Below are positions 1-8,574 of a DNA stretch of 64,000 nucleotides, one piece after another. Positions within the stretch are counted from its first letter, which is position 1. Every line of letters begins with the position of its first letter. This stretch comes from a bacterium (GTDB lineage: Bacteria; UBA8248), in the NCBI GenBank assembly GCA_022828125.1, contig JAJEJD010000024.1, positions 62,001-126,000 on the forward strand. Reading direction: 5' to 3'. The position numbers and the translations under genes are program-made. A model generated the notes under the pieces. It saw only the letters and a list, made by a program, of their open reading frames with translations, was not told the DNA's origin and searched no databases.

Positions 1-303
1 CTGGAGGGTTTTCAGCATGTTGCGCATCAGGTCGTGCGTCATCGGTCGATGATCCACGGCTTTTTCAAGCTCCATGAGAATCGCCCGCGCCTCCGCCGGA
101 CCGATCCAGATGGGCAACAGCTTGCCCCCGATTTTCTCCCGCAGCAGCAAGACCGGCTGGTCGTTCCTCTGGTCGACCAGGATGTCCTTCACCTCGACCC
201 GGCGAAGCCCCGGGGCCGCCGCATTCGCGCTCAAGGCGTTCGCATGAGCGATGAAAGCGACAAGAACGAAAAGAGCGCCGGAAGATACCCTTTTAAGCCG
301 CAT
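1..303 (-). CDS. Secreted bifunctional-nuclease-domain (DUF151) protein, 3' end missing
   Basis: The minus-strand reading frame is open from an ATG at 303 to the window edge: 101 codons without a stop, so the C-terminus lies outside. Residues 1-28 look like a Sec signal peptide (MRLKR, a hydrophobic stretch, then ANALSANAAA). From about residue 35 the protein has the hallmarks of the BFN/DUF151 domain: VLLLREKIGGKLLPIWIGP followed by EARAI, an ELEK helix and RPMTHDLMRNML. Plant and bacterial members of this family have been linked to RNase/DNase activity, but many bacterial copies are uncharacterised. A signal peptide on this domain suggests an envelope or periplasmic role. It starts 50 bases after the secreted gene at 354-797 and is probably cotranscribed with it. 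Confidence 0.8.
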   Translation of the reverse strand, partial: MRLKRVSSGALFVLVAFIAHANALSANAAAPGLRRVEVKDILVDQRNDQPVLLLREKIGGKLLPIWIGPAEARAILMELEKAVDHRPMTHDLMRNMLKTLQ

Positions 304-353
304 GATTTAGATTCCAGATCATTTCGCCCGCCATCGTGAACCAGCGGGCTCCA

Positions 354-797
354 TCAGCGAGCAGGTTGTGTCGAGACCCGGAAAACGCATTCGGGAATCG
401 CCATGTCCACCGGCTGCTGCCCCGGTTTTTCCTCCACCTTGGTCTCGTAGATTCCGTCGCAATCCACGTCGAGCAGCGTGATGTCGTATGGATACTTGCT
501 GTCCACGTCGATGTTGATCGCGAAAATACGGTTGTTGATGGTGAGCGTTTCGAACTGAAATTCCCACTCATCCAGGTATTGCTTGATCAGGGTTTCCTCT
601 CCGGGAATTCGCCTGCTGAGGTCGCGCCGGATCCACCCGAGAAAACGAGAGCGGCTGAGTTCGGGCGTATCGAAACCCTCGGGCCTCTTCTCGATGGGGC
701 CGTCCGCATCTGCCGACGCCGCAATAACGCTTCCAGATCCCAAAAGCGCCATCGCCAGGAAAACAAGGACACAGATTCGCCCGATGCGTATCTTCAT
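354..797 (-). CDS. Secreted hypothetical protein
   Basis: A 147-residue protein. I start it at the internal ATG at 797 because the product then begins MKIRIGRICVLVFLAMALLG, a clean signal peptide ending near VIAASADADG; an AAGGG stretch precedes the start. The longer frame back to 857 would put a non-hydrophobic extension in front of the signal. The mature part is acidic and rich in short beta-like stretches (FQFETLTINNRIFAINIDVD, then TLLDVDCDGIYETKVEE). The DVDCDGIYET segment resembles a calcium-loop-like Asp repeat, but I assign no family. Two mature cysteines could form a disulfide. It lies directly upstream of the BFN-domain gene on the same strand, so both may be exported together. Confidence 0.65.
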   Translation of the reverse strand: MKIRIGRICVLVFLAMALLGSGSVIAASADADGPIEKRPEGFDTPELSRSRFLGWIRRDLSRRIPGEETLIKQYLDEWEFQFETLTINNRIFAINIDVDSKYPYDITLLDVDCDGIYETKVEEKPGQQPVDMAIPECVFRVSTQPAR

Positions 798-1041
798 CGG
801 AATCACCCTTTTCACCGAAGTAAAAACCGGCGGCTTGCCGGGTTCGAGCCATTGCATCTAGAGATTAGCATTCGCCGCGCACCGCCTTCAAGAGATGAGC
901 CCACGCCGCCCGATGCGCTTTCACTTTTCGGCCAAGCGGACTATTCTTCACATATCGGCGGACACTCATCCCGACACGAGCGGTGCATGCAGCACGCGCC
1001 TTGAGAACAACCATCATCGAAACCCCCGAGGAGAAGTCCAC

Positions 1042-1395
1042 ATGACGACGAGAGAAAGAAAAGCACGGCTCATACGGCCCGATGAACGTGAATCGGAAGG
1101 CATGGCGGGCGGCGCGAGCCACAAGGCCATCGTATCGAAAGAGGGCGAAGGCACCGACCTCACCGTCTACTACTCACTGATACAGCCGGGACAGACGCAC
1201 GACTGGCATCACCACGAGGAGGATGAGGTCATATTCTGCGTGAGCGGCACGGGGAGGTACGACTTGGACGACGGCGAGATCAACTACGGCCCCGGACAAT
1301 TCATCTTCATGCCCAAGGGCACGCGCCACTGCAACCACTGCGTGGGCACAGAAGACGTGAGGCTGGTGGCCATCTTCCAGCCGGGCCGCGAATAA
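1042..1395 (+). CDS. Cupin-domain protein
   Basis: A 117-residue single-domain cupin. The start at 1042 follows a GAGGAGAAG ribosome site by a few bases. The first cupin motif is visible as TGHDWHHHEEDEV-like residues (QTHDWHHHEEDEVIFCVSG, with the His-X-His pair and Glu that normally bind a metal). The second is the GPGQFIFMPKGTRHCNHC segment near residue 90. Small cupins of this kind act as isomerases, dioxygenases or sensors, so the substrate cannot be read from sequence. It heads a run of five same-strand genes (MmgE/PrpD, acyl-CoA ligase, crotonase, MFS) with short gaps, so it probably serves the same catabolic route. Confidence 0.85.
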   Translation: MTTRERKARLIRPDERESEGMAGGASHKAIVSKEGEGTDLTVYYSLIQPGQTHDWHHHEEDEVIFCVSGTGRYDLDDGEINYGPGQFIFMPKGTRHCNHCVGTEDVRLVAIFQPGRE

Positions 1396-1447
1396 AGGCG
1401 GCTGCTTAACGCCCCCGATAACAAAGAAGCCGCGCCGGGAGACGAAG

Positions 1448-2845
1448 ATGGACCCCATGCAGAAAATCACCGCGCATTACACGAATCTCCGCTTCGAGGA
1501 TCTGCCCGCTGAAGCCGTAGAGGCCACCAGAAGCCTCATCGTCGATACGCTCGCCTGCGCCCTGGCGGGTTCAGCTGCGCCCCTGAACCCCGAGATTATC
1601 GAACGCCACATCCGCTGGGGCGGCGCGCCCGAAGCGACGGTGCTCGTCTTCGGAGGAAAAGTACCCGCACCGACAGCGGCATGGCTGAACGCCGCCATGA
1701 TTCACTCGAACGATTTCGACGACACCGAAGACGTCACCCAGAACCACATCTTCGTGACGATTCTTCCCGCCCTCCTCGCGGCAGGCGAGAGCCTCGGGCG
1801 GGCGATGCCGGGCCGTGAGGTCATCGCCGCCCTGGCGGGGGCTGCGGACGTGACTTTGCGGTTGAACGCCGTCGTGCACAAGAGCATTCATCCGGGCTGG
1901 CTGCCCACCACAGTATTCGGCGCCGTCTCGGCCTCCATGGCCGCCGCCCGTGCTCTGGGGCTCGACGAGGAGGGAATCGCCAACGCGGCTGGCTTCGGCT
2001 ACGCGCAATCACACGGCAACCGCCAGGCGCTTCTCGACGGCACGGTCGCCAAGCGGCTCCAGCCCGCCTTCAGCGCCCGGGCGGGCGTGCACTCGGCCGT
2101 TCTGGCGCAAACCGGCGCCACCGGCCCGAGACGCATCGTGGAGGGGGCGGACGGCATCATCGAACTCTTCGGCGGCGGAGAGGGCCACCCGGACGCGCTC
2201 ACGAGAGAGCTGGGCGAAAGGTTCCACGTCACTCGGGTCGGCATGAAGCCCTACCCGAGCTGCCGGGTGTCCCATCCTCACATCAGCGCCGCTCTGGAGG
2301 CGCGCGAGCGGCTCGGTTCCTTCGAGGCGCAAGACGTCGAAAGCGTCGAGGTGTGGGCCACGCCCATCGGCCACTCGATGATCGGACAGCCGTTTCAGCT
2401 CAGGGAAAACCCCCAGGTGGACGCGCAGTTCAGCGCGCAGTGGACGACGGCGTTCTCTCTCCTGAATGGCGTGCCGCGAATCGCGCACTTCGATCCGGCA
2501 ACGATCGTCTCGGGAGCCGAGGTGATCGAACTCGCGCAGAGAACCAGGGTCCACATCTGGGAGGAAGGGAGCTTGCTGCTCACGCCCGTGCGCATCCGCG
2601 TCCGGCTCGAAGACGGGAGAGAGGCCGACGTGACGCACGACAAGATAAAGGGCTCTCCCGATTGGGCCATGACCGAAGGAGAGAGGCGCGATAAATTCTT
2701 CTCCTGCGCCGAGGCCGCAGCAGTCGGGCTCGAACCTGAACTCGTTGAGCGCGCCTTCGAAGAACTCTCCGCGCTCGAAGACTGCGCCGACATCCGGCCC
2801 GTTCTCAACCGGCTCGCCGCCTCGAAAAACCCGGTGAGCGCGTAG
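1448..2845 (+). CDS. MmgE/PrpD family protein (2-methylcitrate dehydratase-like)
   Basis: A 465-residue protein of full family length. The N-terminal all-helical region has family features: ATRSLIVDTLACALAGS, the AWLNAAMIHSNDFDDTEDV segment and GWLPTTVFGAVSASMAAARA. The C-terminal lid domain includes RVGMKPYPSCRVSHPHISAA. The family contains 2-methylcitrate dehydratase (PrpD), cis-aconitate decarboxylase and iminodisuccinate epimerase, so a (de)hydration or decarboxylation of a carboxylic acid is likely but the substrate is open. No prpB or prpC neighbour is present, which argues against the methylcitrate cycle. It starts 52 bases after the cupin gene and lies 34 bases before the acyl-CoA ligase. 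Confidence 0.9.
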   Translation: MDPMQKITAHYTNLRFEDLPAEAVEATRSLIVDTLACALAGSAAPLNPEIIERHIRWGGAPEATVLVFGGKVPAPTAAWLNAAMIHSNDFDDTEDVTQNHIFVTILPALLAAGESLGRAMPGREVIAALAGAADVTLRLNAVVHKSIHPGWLPTTVFGAVSASMAAARALGLDEEGIANAAGFGYAQSHGNRQALLDGTVAKRLQPAFSARAGVHSAVLAQTGATGPRRIVEGADGIIELFGGGEGHPDALTRELGERFHVTRVGMKPYPSCRVSHPHISAALEARERLGSFEAQDVESVEVWATPIGHSMIGQPFQLRENPQVDAQFSAQWTTAFSLLNGVPRIAHFDPATIVSGAEVIELAQRTRVHIWEEGSLLLTPVRIRVRLEDGREADVTHDKIKGSPDWAMTEGERRDKFFSCAEAAAVGLEPELVERAFEELSALEDCADIRPVLNRLAASKNPVSA

Positions 2846-2879
2846 CATTTCGACTCGGGCGACTCTATAATTTTCGCCC

Positions 2880-4463
2880 ATGAACCAAGACGACACTCCA
2901 GCCATACACCCGGGCGCGAACATCGCCTGGGCGGCGAAGAGATACGGCCCGCGTGAAGCCGTGGTGGACGGGGAGCGCCGCCTGCGTTTTTCCGACGTCC
3001 ATGATCGCAGCAAGCGGGCGGCGAACGCGCTCATCGCAAGCGGCCTCGAACCGGACGATCGCGTCGCCAAGCTGATGCGCAACCGCGCCGAGATCATCGA
3101 GATCAACTTCGGCGTCGCGATGGCGGGCGGGGCATCGCTGAATCTGCACGGGCGCAACGTCTTGAAAGAACACGTCCACATGCTGAACGATTCCGAATCC
3201 GCGTTCCTCATCCTGGACGAGGCCCACAAGGAATACGCCGAAGGGATCAGAGAAGAATGTCCGGGTCTGCGCGCCATCATCGCCGTAGGCTGGGAGGACG
3301 CGGGCGTTACCGCATACGAGGAGTGGCTGCAAAAAAGCTCAGGCCGAGAGCCCGGCGTCGTCCTCGGGCCGGACTCCCTGTTCCATCTTCACTACACCTC
3401 GGGCACGACCGGAATTCCTAAGGCGGTCGTCAACACGCACCGTACGCACGTCGCGTGGCTGGCGAAGTTTTTCAGAAACCTCGACTACCGCATGGGCGCG
3501 CAAGATTCCATGCTCCATGCGGGCCCCATGACGCACGCCTCATTCAATTTCATCGAACCCACGTTCTTAAGAGGCGCACGCAGCGTCGTCATGCCCGCGT
3601 TCGAGCCGGAGCTTTTTCTCGATATGGCGGAAAAAGAGAGGGCCACGACCACCTACCTCGTCTCCACGATGGTGCAGCGGCTCATCGAATGCGGAAAGCT
3701 CGTGAGCGCCGACCTATCGAACCTGCACACGATCACCTATGGGGCCGCTCCCATATCGGAGGAGAACTTGAGGCACGCCATCGATCAAGTCGGCCCCATC
3801 TTCCGGCAAACCTACGGGCTGACCGAAGCGCGCCAGCCCATCGCGATTCTCGACCCGTGGGATCACGTGCTGGACGGAACGCCCGGGGAGCGTGCGCGCC
3901 TCGCCTCGTGCGGGAGGGTCGCGGCGGGCGTGGAACTCGAACTCCTGGACGATGACGACCGCCCCGTCGCGGCAGGCGAGATGGGAGAGATCTGCGTCCG
4001 AGGGGACTACGCCATGGCGCGCTACTGGAACAACCCCGAAGCCACGGCGGAGACCATGCGAAACGGCTGGGTGCACACCGGGGACCTCGCGGTGGCGGAT
4101 GAGGCGGGATACCTCTACATCGTGGACCGCAAGAAGGAGATGATCATCACGGGCGGGTTCAACGTCTATCCCTCAGAAGTCGAGCGCGCCCTGTGCCGCC
4201 ACCCCGCCGTCCTGGAAGCGCTGGTGATAGGCGTGCCCGATGAGCGGTGGGGCGAGGCGGTCAAGGCGATGGTGGTGCTGCGCCCGGGGGAATCGCCCGA
4301 GCCTTCGGACATCATCGACTTCACGCAGCAGGAGATCGCGGGCTTCAAGAAACCCAGGGACATCGAGTTCCTGAGCGAAATTCCAAAGAACGCGCAGGGA
4401 AAAGTCTTAAGGCGCGAGATTCGCGAAAAACACTGGGCCGGAAGGACGCGGCGGGTGAACTAG
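2880..4463 (+). CDS. AMP-forming acyl-CoA synthetase (ligase)
   Basis: A 527-residue ANL-superfamily enzyme that would activate a carboxylic acid with ATP and CoA. Visible motifs are the P-loop-like HYTSGTTGIPKAVVNTHRTH near residue 165, TYGLTEARQ (A5 region), the WVHTGDLA motif with its adenosine-ribose Asp, VDRKKEMIITGGFNVYPSEVE at the hinge, and the catalytic Lys of NAQGKVLRREIR near the C-terminus. The family is certain. The substrate (short, aromatic or branched acid) is not readable. It sits between MmgE/PrpD and a crotonase, so the expected order is uptake by the MFS carrier, CoA activation here, then conversion by the crotonase. Confidence 0.92.
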   Translation: MNQDDTPAIHPGANIAWAAKRYGPREAVVDGERRLRFSDVHDRSKRAANALIASGLEPDDRVAKLMRNRAEIIEINFGVAMAGGASLNLHGRNVLKEHVHMLNDSESAFLILDEAHKEYAEGIREECPGLRAIIAVGWEDAGVTAYEEWLQKSSGREPGVVLGPDSLFHLHYTSGTTGIPKAVVNTHRTHVAWLAKFFRNLDYRMGAQDSMLHAGPMTHASFNFIEPTFLRGARSVVMPAFEPELFLDMAEKERATTTYLVSTMVQRLIECGKLVSADLSNLHTITYGAAPISEENLRHAIDQVGPIFRQTYGLTEARQPIAILDPWDHVLDGTPGERARLASCGRVAAGVELELLDDDDRPVAAGEMGEICVRGDYAMARYWNNPEATAETMRNGWVHTGDLAVADEAGYLYIVDRKKEMIITGGFNVYPSEVERALCRHPAVLEALVIGVPDERWGEAVKAMVVLRPGESPEPSDIIDFTQQEIAGFKKPRDIEFLSEIPKNAQGKVLRREIREKHWAGRTRRVN

Positions 4464-4523
4464 AGGCCGGCCGTTTTCATCGTCGATTCACCGGAACGAC
4501 TATTTTCAAAAAGGGGAAATGTC

Positions 4524-5306
4524 ATGGACCTGACGCAAGAGTTCGGACTCAAGACCGTGAAATACCGCAAGGAAAACAAGATCGCCTACGTCACCCTGAA
4601 CCGGCCCGACAAGCTGAACCCCCTGAGCTTCGCCACGGCGATGGAGCTCCTTCAGTGCTGGGAGGATGTGAACGACGACAAGGAGGTGTGGGTGGCGATT
4701 CTCGCGGGCGAGGGGAAATCGTTTTGCTCGGGCTGGGATCAGAACCTCGAAGAAGACGAACTCAAGATGGGTGCCGTGCGCCCCAAGGGGGTTCTCTACT
4801 GCGACCTCGACTGGATCAAGAAGCCCATCATCTGCGCGGCGCAGGGCTACGCCATCGGCGGGGGGATGAGCCTGTTCCTGGGCGCGGACGTCCGCGTGGT
4901 TTCGGAAGACGCCATGGTCGGCTACTCCCAGCCCAAGATCGGCATCATCAGCATCGGCGGGGCCATGCGCATGCCTGCGGCGATTCCGGGGCTCGCCAGA
5001 TGGTACATGTTCTCGGGCGAACTCATCGACGCGGAAGAAGCCTACCGTCTGGGCCTCGTGGTGAAGATCGCCAAGAACGGGGAACTCCTCGACACCGCAA
5101 CCGCCATGGCCGAGCAGATCATCGAGTGCTCGCCCATGACAGTGCAGCACACCAAGGAAGAGATCGCCGTGGCCGCCAACGTGTCGATGTACGAGGGCTA
5201 CCGCCTGTGCCGGCCCATCATGAACCGCTTCTACAAGACCGAAGACTACCGCGAGGGCAAGAACGCGTTCATGGAGAAACGGAAACCCGTCTGGAAGAAC
5301 TGCTGA
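4524..5306 (+). CDS. Crotonase / enoyl-CoA hydratase-family protein lacking both canonical catalytic Glu
   Basis: A 260-residue crotonase-fold protein. The N-terminal YVTLNRPDKLNPLSF segment, the oxyanion-hole Gly region (AGEGKSFCSGWDQN) and AQGYAIGGGMSLFLGADVRV are typical. In rat mitochondrial hydratase the two catalytic glutamates lie in GGGCE and QPE. Here these positions read GGGMS and QPKIG, so both are lost. The protein is therefore more likely an isomerase, hydrolase, decarboxylase or dehalogenase-type crotonase than a hydratase (inference). A GGGGAAAT-like ribosome site precedes the ATG. It is the fourth gene of the catabolic operon, 60 bases after the ligase. Confidence 0.88.
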   Translation: MDLTQEFGLKTVKYRKENKIAYVTLNRPDKLNPLSFATAMELLQCWEDVNDDKEVWVAILAGEGKSFCSGWDQNLEEDELKMGAVRPKGVLYCDLDWIKKPIICAAQGYAIGGGMSLFLGADVRVVSEDAMVGYSQPKIGIISIGGAMRMPAAIPGLARWYMFSGELIDAEEAYRLGLVVKIAKNGELLDTATAMAEQIIECSPMTVQHTKEEIAVAANVSMYEGYRLCRPIMNRFYKTEDYREGKNAFMEKRKPVWKNC

Positions 5307-5359
5307 GCAAGGGCCGACGATAAACCGGAAGATTCGCAAGTCCGCCTCCAGGAGTTGCG

Positions 5360-5398
5360 GGATGACCCGGTATGGAGGATAAGCCTTACCGGTCATCC
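5360..5398. repeat. Stem-loop between crotonase and MFS genes
   Basis: GGATGACCCGGTA (5360-5372) and TACCGGTCATCC (5387-5398) form an inverted repeat with one bulged C and a 14-base loop. No U-run follows, so it is more likely an extragenic palindromic repeat or mRNA-processing hairpin than an intrinsic terminator. It could lower carrier expression relative to the upstream enzymes. Confidence 0.55.
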
Positions 5399-5415
5399 AG
5401 AACCCGGGAGCGCGC

Positions 5416-6609
5416 ATGGTTTCATCCAGGAAAGAAAGGGAGTTCGGCCTTCGGGAAGGCTGGCTGATCATCCTCACGTGTTTCATCACCATATTCATCG
5501 CCTACACCACGGCCTTCATCCTGGGGCCCATGCTGGACGTCATGGGCCGTGACATGGACCTCTCCCTCACGGCCATGGGACAGCTTGCGGCCATCACCTT
5601 CATCCCCTGGGGGATAGGCGCGCCCCTGCTGGCGCCCATATCGGATCGCTATGGCCGAAAACCGGTGCTCATCATCGGGGTGGTGGGGCTCTCCCTCTCC
5701 AACATCGCCACCTCGTTCGCGGACGGGTATCTCGCCGTGGCGGTCTGCCGCTTCATCGCGGGACTGAGCGGCGCGCTCGTGCCGCCCACGGGGGTGGCGG
5801 TGATCGGCGACAACTTCAGGGGCCGCGCGCGCGGACTCGCCATCGGTTTCGCAACGGCGGGCGTGGCGATGGGACTGCTCGTCGGAGTCCCGGGCGTCGC
5901 GTTTTTGACGGATCACCTCGGGTGGCGTAACGCCCTTTGGATAGCGGGTCTTTTCGGCGTGGGGTTCTGCTTCTTCATGCTCCGATCGCTTCCCTCCCGA
6001 AAGCTGAGCGACGTACCCACTTCCTTTCTGGCCAGCTTCGTGTGGATGCGCCAGGGCGCCACCTGGCTCCTGCTCAGCGGCAACGTCAGCGAGCGGCTCA
6101 TGACTTCCACGTTCCTCACCTATGTATCCGTCTTTCTGATGCGCACCTTCGACGTTTCTCTCTCCACCGCGGGAAGTCTGATTACGGCGATGTCCGTGGG
6201 CGCGCTCATCGGAGGCCTGCTGGGCGGTACGCTCGCCGGCGTGAGGCGGCGCTTCCTCGTCATCACCGCCCTGGTGCTGCTCCAGGGAGAACTCCTGGCG
6301 TTTCACTTCTCGGGGCTGGGTATTCTGTCGTTGACGATAACGGCGGGCTTTCTCTTCTCGTTCTTCAGCAACTTGAGCCGTCCTATCGTAATGGATGACC
6401 TGATATCGCTCGCCCCGCAGGCGCGCGGCGCCATCATCGGCTTCTATTCGACGAGCAACCAGGTGGGCCTGTTCCTGGGCGCCTCCCTGGGCGGATTCGC
6501 CATCCAGTGGGGCGGCTTCGAGGCGCTCGGCTGGCTCGTCCTGGGAGCGGCGGTCCTCGGCGGGTGCTCCTACGCAACGAGCGCGTGGGCGTTACGGGGG
6601 AGAGGTTAG
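5416..6609 (+). CDS. Major facilitator superfamily transporter
   Basis: A 397-residue inner-membrane carrier with about twelve hydrophobic segments. The MFS motif A is visible near residue 75 as ISDRYGRKPVLIIG. RFIAGLSGALVPPTGVAVI and the repeat in the second half (SVGALIGGLLGGTLAGVRRRF) fit the family. The N-terminus is short and charged (MVSSRKEREFGLREGW). It ends the catabolic operon that starts at 1042, so it probably imports the acid activated by the ligase; export cannot be excluded. Its stop codon overlaps the first arm of the palindromic repeat cluster at 6609. Confidence 0.9.
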   Translation: MVSSRKEREFGLREGWLIILTCFITIFIAYTTAFILGPMLDVMGRDMDLSLTAMGQLAAITFIPWGIGAPLLAPISDRYGRKPVLIIGVVGLSLSNIATSFADGYLAVAVCRFIAGLSGALVPPTGVAVIGDNFRGRARGLAIGFATAGVAMGLLVGVPGVAFLTDHLGWRNALWIAGLFGVGFCFFMLRSLPSRKLSDVPTSFLASFVWMRQGATWLLLSGNVSERLMTSTFLTYVSVFLMRTFDVSLSTAGSLITAMSVGALIGGLLGGTLAGVRRRFLVITALVLLQGELLAFHFSGLGILSLTITAGFLFSFFSNLSRPIVMDDLISLAPQARGAIIGFYSTSNQVGLFLGASLGGFAIQWGGFEALGWLVLGAAVLGGCSYATSAWALRGRG

Positions 6610-6734
6610 TAGGAGCGGTTCGCGAACCGCCCCTACGGGAGCGAACGCCTCGAACGGCATCGTAGGGACAGGCCCCTGTGCCTGTCCAAAGGAAGGACAA
6701 CCACGGGGGACGGGACAATCCAAAAGGATTGTCC
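6609..6734. repeat. Cluster of three palindromes (dispersed repeat family)
   Basis: Three hairpins follow one another: 6609-6636 (GTAGGAGCGGTTCG with its complement, one mismatch), 6666-6687 (GGACAGGC, 6-base loop, GCCTGTCC) and 6713-6734 (GGACAATCC, AAAA, GGATTGTCC). The segment 6661-6707, read in reverse, closely matches 25545-25589, so these are copies of one element. The region sits between convergent genes (MFS and ThDP enzyme) and may also act as a transcription barrier. Confidence 0.75.
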
Positions 6735-6790
6735 TGCTACGGGATCCCGGCATACCCGACTTGGGGAAATACCCCGAACCGCCCGCCGCC

Positions 6791-8458
6791 CTACTTCTTC
6801 ACCGCGTCCTTGCGTCTCGGTTCGGGGAAGACGTCCTGATCGATGATCACGTCGACGACGGCGGGGCCTTCTTCCTTGAGGGCCTGGGCGTAGACGTCCT
6901 CCAAATCTTCGGGGTCTTCCACGCGGTAGCCCGCCGCGCCGAATACGCGCGCGTACTCGTCGAACCTGGGGTTGCCGATGGCGTCGGCGATGTAGCGCCC
7001 ATCGTAGAAATGCTTCTGGTAGGCGCGCTCGGAGCCTAAATTGAAGTTGTTCAGGATGACGCAGACGGTCGGCAGGTTCTCGCGCATCGCGGTCTCGAGT
7101 TCCGCCCCGTTGCACAGGAACGCGCCGTCGCCGCTGATGGTGACGACCTTCTGGTGCGGGCGCGCCAGCTTCGCCCCCAGCCCCAGGGGATATCCGATGC
7201 CGATGGCCGCCAGATCCTGCGGGGCCACCAGATTCCTGGCGCGGTCGAACCTCTGGTATTCGTATATGTAGCCCGCGGCGCTTCCTGCGTCGTTCGTGAT
7301 GATGGTGTTCTCAGGCAGGACCCTCGCGAGGGCCATCTGCGCGCGCCTGGGGTCGATGGGCTTCCCGCCGTATTCGAGAGCGCGCTCGCGGTGTTTTTCC
7401 TGCGCGTCGCGCACCGCCGCTGCCTCCGCGCGCCACGCGGGGCGCGGCGTCTTCTCCCCCAGTTCGCCGAGAACGGCCCGGAGCGCAAGGCCCGCCTCCG
7501 CGTTCATCCCCACCTCGGTGGCGAAGTTGCGACCGATGTTGTGCGGGTCCACGGCGGCGTGAATGAGCCTGGCGCTTCCGAAGAAATCGGGGCGCAGAAA
7601 CGTGGTCGAATGCGCGAGTCTCGTGCCGACGGCGAACACCACGTCCGCCGCTTCGAAAAGAGCGCGCGCCTCGGGCAGCGTTCCGCGCCCGATGGAACCC
7701 AGGAACAGGGGATGCCCGTTCGGGACCACGTCGTCCCTGCCGGTGGAGGTCATGACGGGGGCGTCGAGCGCTTCGGCGAGCGCTATCAGATCGTCGCTCG
7801 ACTCGTCCCAGAGCACGCCGCCGCCGCCGATGAGCAGGGGACGCTCGGCGGAGCCGAGCAGCGCCGCCGCCCGCGCGACCGCATCGGGGTCGGGGGCGAG
7901 CCGCGCCCGGACCGGATTCGCCGGGACTCCGTTCTCGGGATAATCCGCCGTCTCGTTCAACACGTCGCGCGGCAGGTCGACGTGCACGGGGCCGGGCACG
8001 CCGGAGGTCGCCACGTGATACGCCTCGTTGATGACGTCGAAGGCGCGCTCGGGTTTTCTCACCTGAACCGACCACTTCACCATGGGGGCGAACATGGCTA
8101 TCTGGTCGAGTTCCTGTGTGGACTCGCGGAAGGTGTCCTTCATCATGGGAGCGCCGGTGATGACCAGCACCGGGCTTTGCGCCATCATCGAATGCGCCAC
8201 GCCGGTGACGAGGTTCGTGGCTCCGGGGCCGTTCGTCGCCATGCACACGCCCACCTCTCCCGTGAGCCGCGCGTAGGCGTCCGCCATGAGGGCGGCGCTT
8301 TGCTCGTGGCGCACCGTGAGGAAGGAGATGTCCTCGCGCCCGTACATGCCGTCGAGTATCTCGATCATGCACGATCCCGCCATGCCGATTACGTGCTTCA
8401 CCCCCAGTTTCGCGAGCGCATCCGCCACCGCGTGTCCAGCCGTCATGCTCACCATCAA
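6791..8458 (-). CDS. Thiamine-diphosphate-dependent enzyme (acetolactate synthase / oxalyl-CoA decarboxylase-like)
   Basis: A 555-residue three-domain ThDP enzyme. The N-terminal PYR domain carries the proton-relay Glu in LTVRHEQSAALMADAYAR, followed by TNGPGATNLVTGVAHSM. The middle Rossmann-like domain includes RPLLIGGGGVLW. The C-terminal PP domain has the ThDP motif from SGDGAFLCNG to ILNN. Catalytic acetolactate synthase, oxalyl-CoA decarboxylase, benzoylformate decarboxylase and sulfoacetaldehyde acetyltransferase share this layout, and I cannot choose among them. No small regulatory IlvN subunit lies nearby, which argues against a biosynthetic ALS. ATGs at 8458 and 8455 are both possible. 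It follows a crotonase gene on the same strand by 116 bases. Confidence 0.88.
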   Translation of the reverse strand: MMVSMTAGHAVADALAKLGVKHVIGMAGSCMIEILDGMYGREDISFLTVRHEQSAALMADAYARLTGEVGVCMATNGPGATNLVTGVAHSMMAQSPVLVITGAPMMKDTFRESTQELDQIAMFAPMVKWSVQVRKPERAFDVINEAYHVATSGVPGPVHVDLPRDVLNETADYPENGVPANPVRARLAPDPDAVARAAALLGSAERPLLIGGGGVLWDESSDDLIALAEALDAPVMTSTGRDDVVPNGHPLFLGSIGRGTLPEARALFEAADVVFAVGTRLAHSTTFLRPDFFGSARLIHAAVDPHNIGRNFATEVGMNAEAGLALRAVLGELGEKTPRPAWRAEAAAVRDAQEKHRERALEYGGKPIDPRRAQMALARVLPENTIITNDAGSAAGYIYEYQRFDRARNLVAPQDLAAIGIGYPLGLGAKLARPHQKVVTISGDGAFLCNGAELETAMRENLPTVCVILNNFNLGSERAYQKHFYDGRYIADAIGNPRFDEYARVFGAAGYRVEDPEDLEDVYAQALKEEGPAVVDVIIDQDVFPEPRRKDAVKK

Positions 8459-8574
8459 TCCGATCTCCTTGATTACGATGAAACAAACGCGATCTCTCGC
8501 GCTCCGTTCCTCACCAATAATAAATTGTCCCTCGAGATTAGGCCCCGCGCATGCGATTCGTCAAAGGCCTCGGG

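Noticed and set aside
2009-3280. 423-codon open frame on the minus strand spanning two genes
   Set aside because: It crosses the MmgE/PrpD-ligase junction in antisense and has shadow-like composition.
6618-6627. GGTTCGCGAACC as a LexA-type box
   Set aside because: It is the centre of a repeat hairpin, has reversed half-sites (GTTC then GAAC), and lies at the end of an MFS gene.
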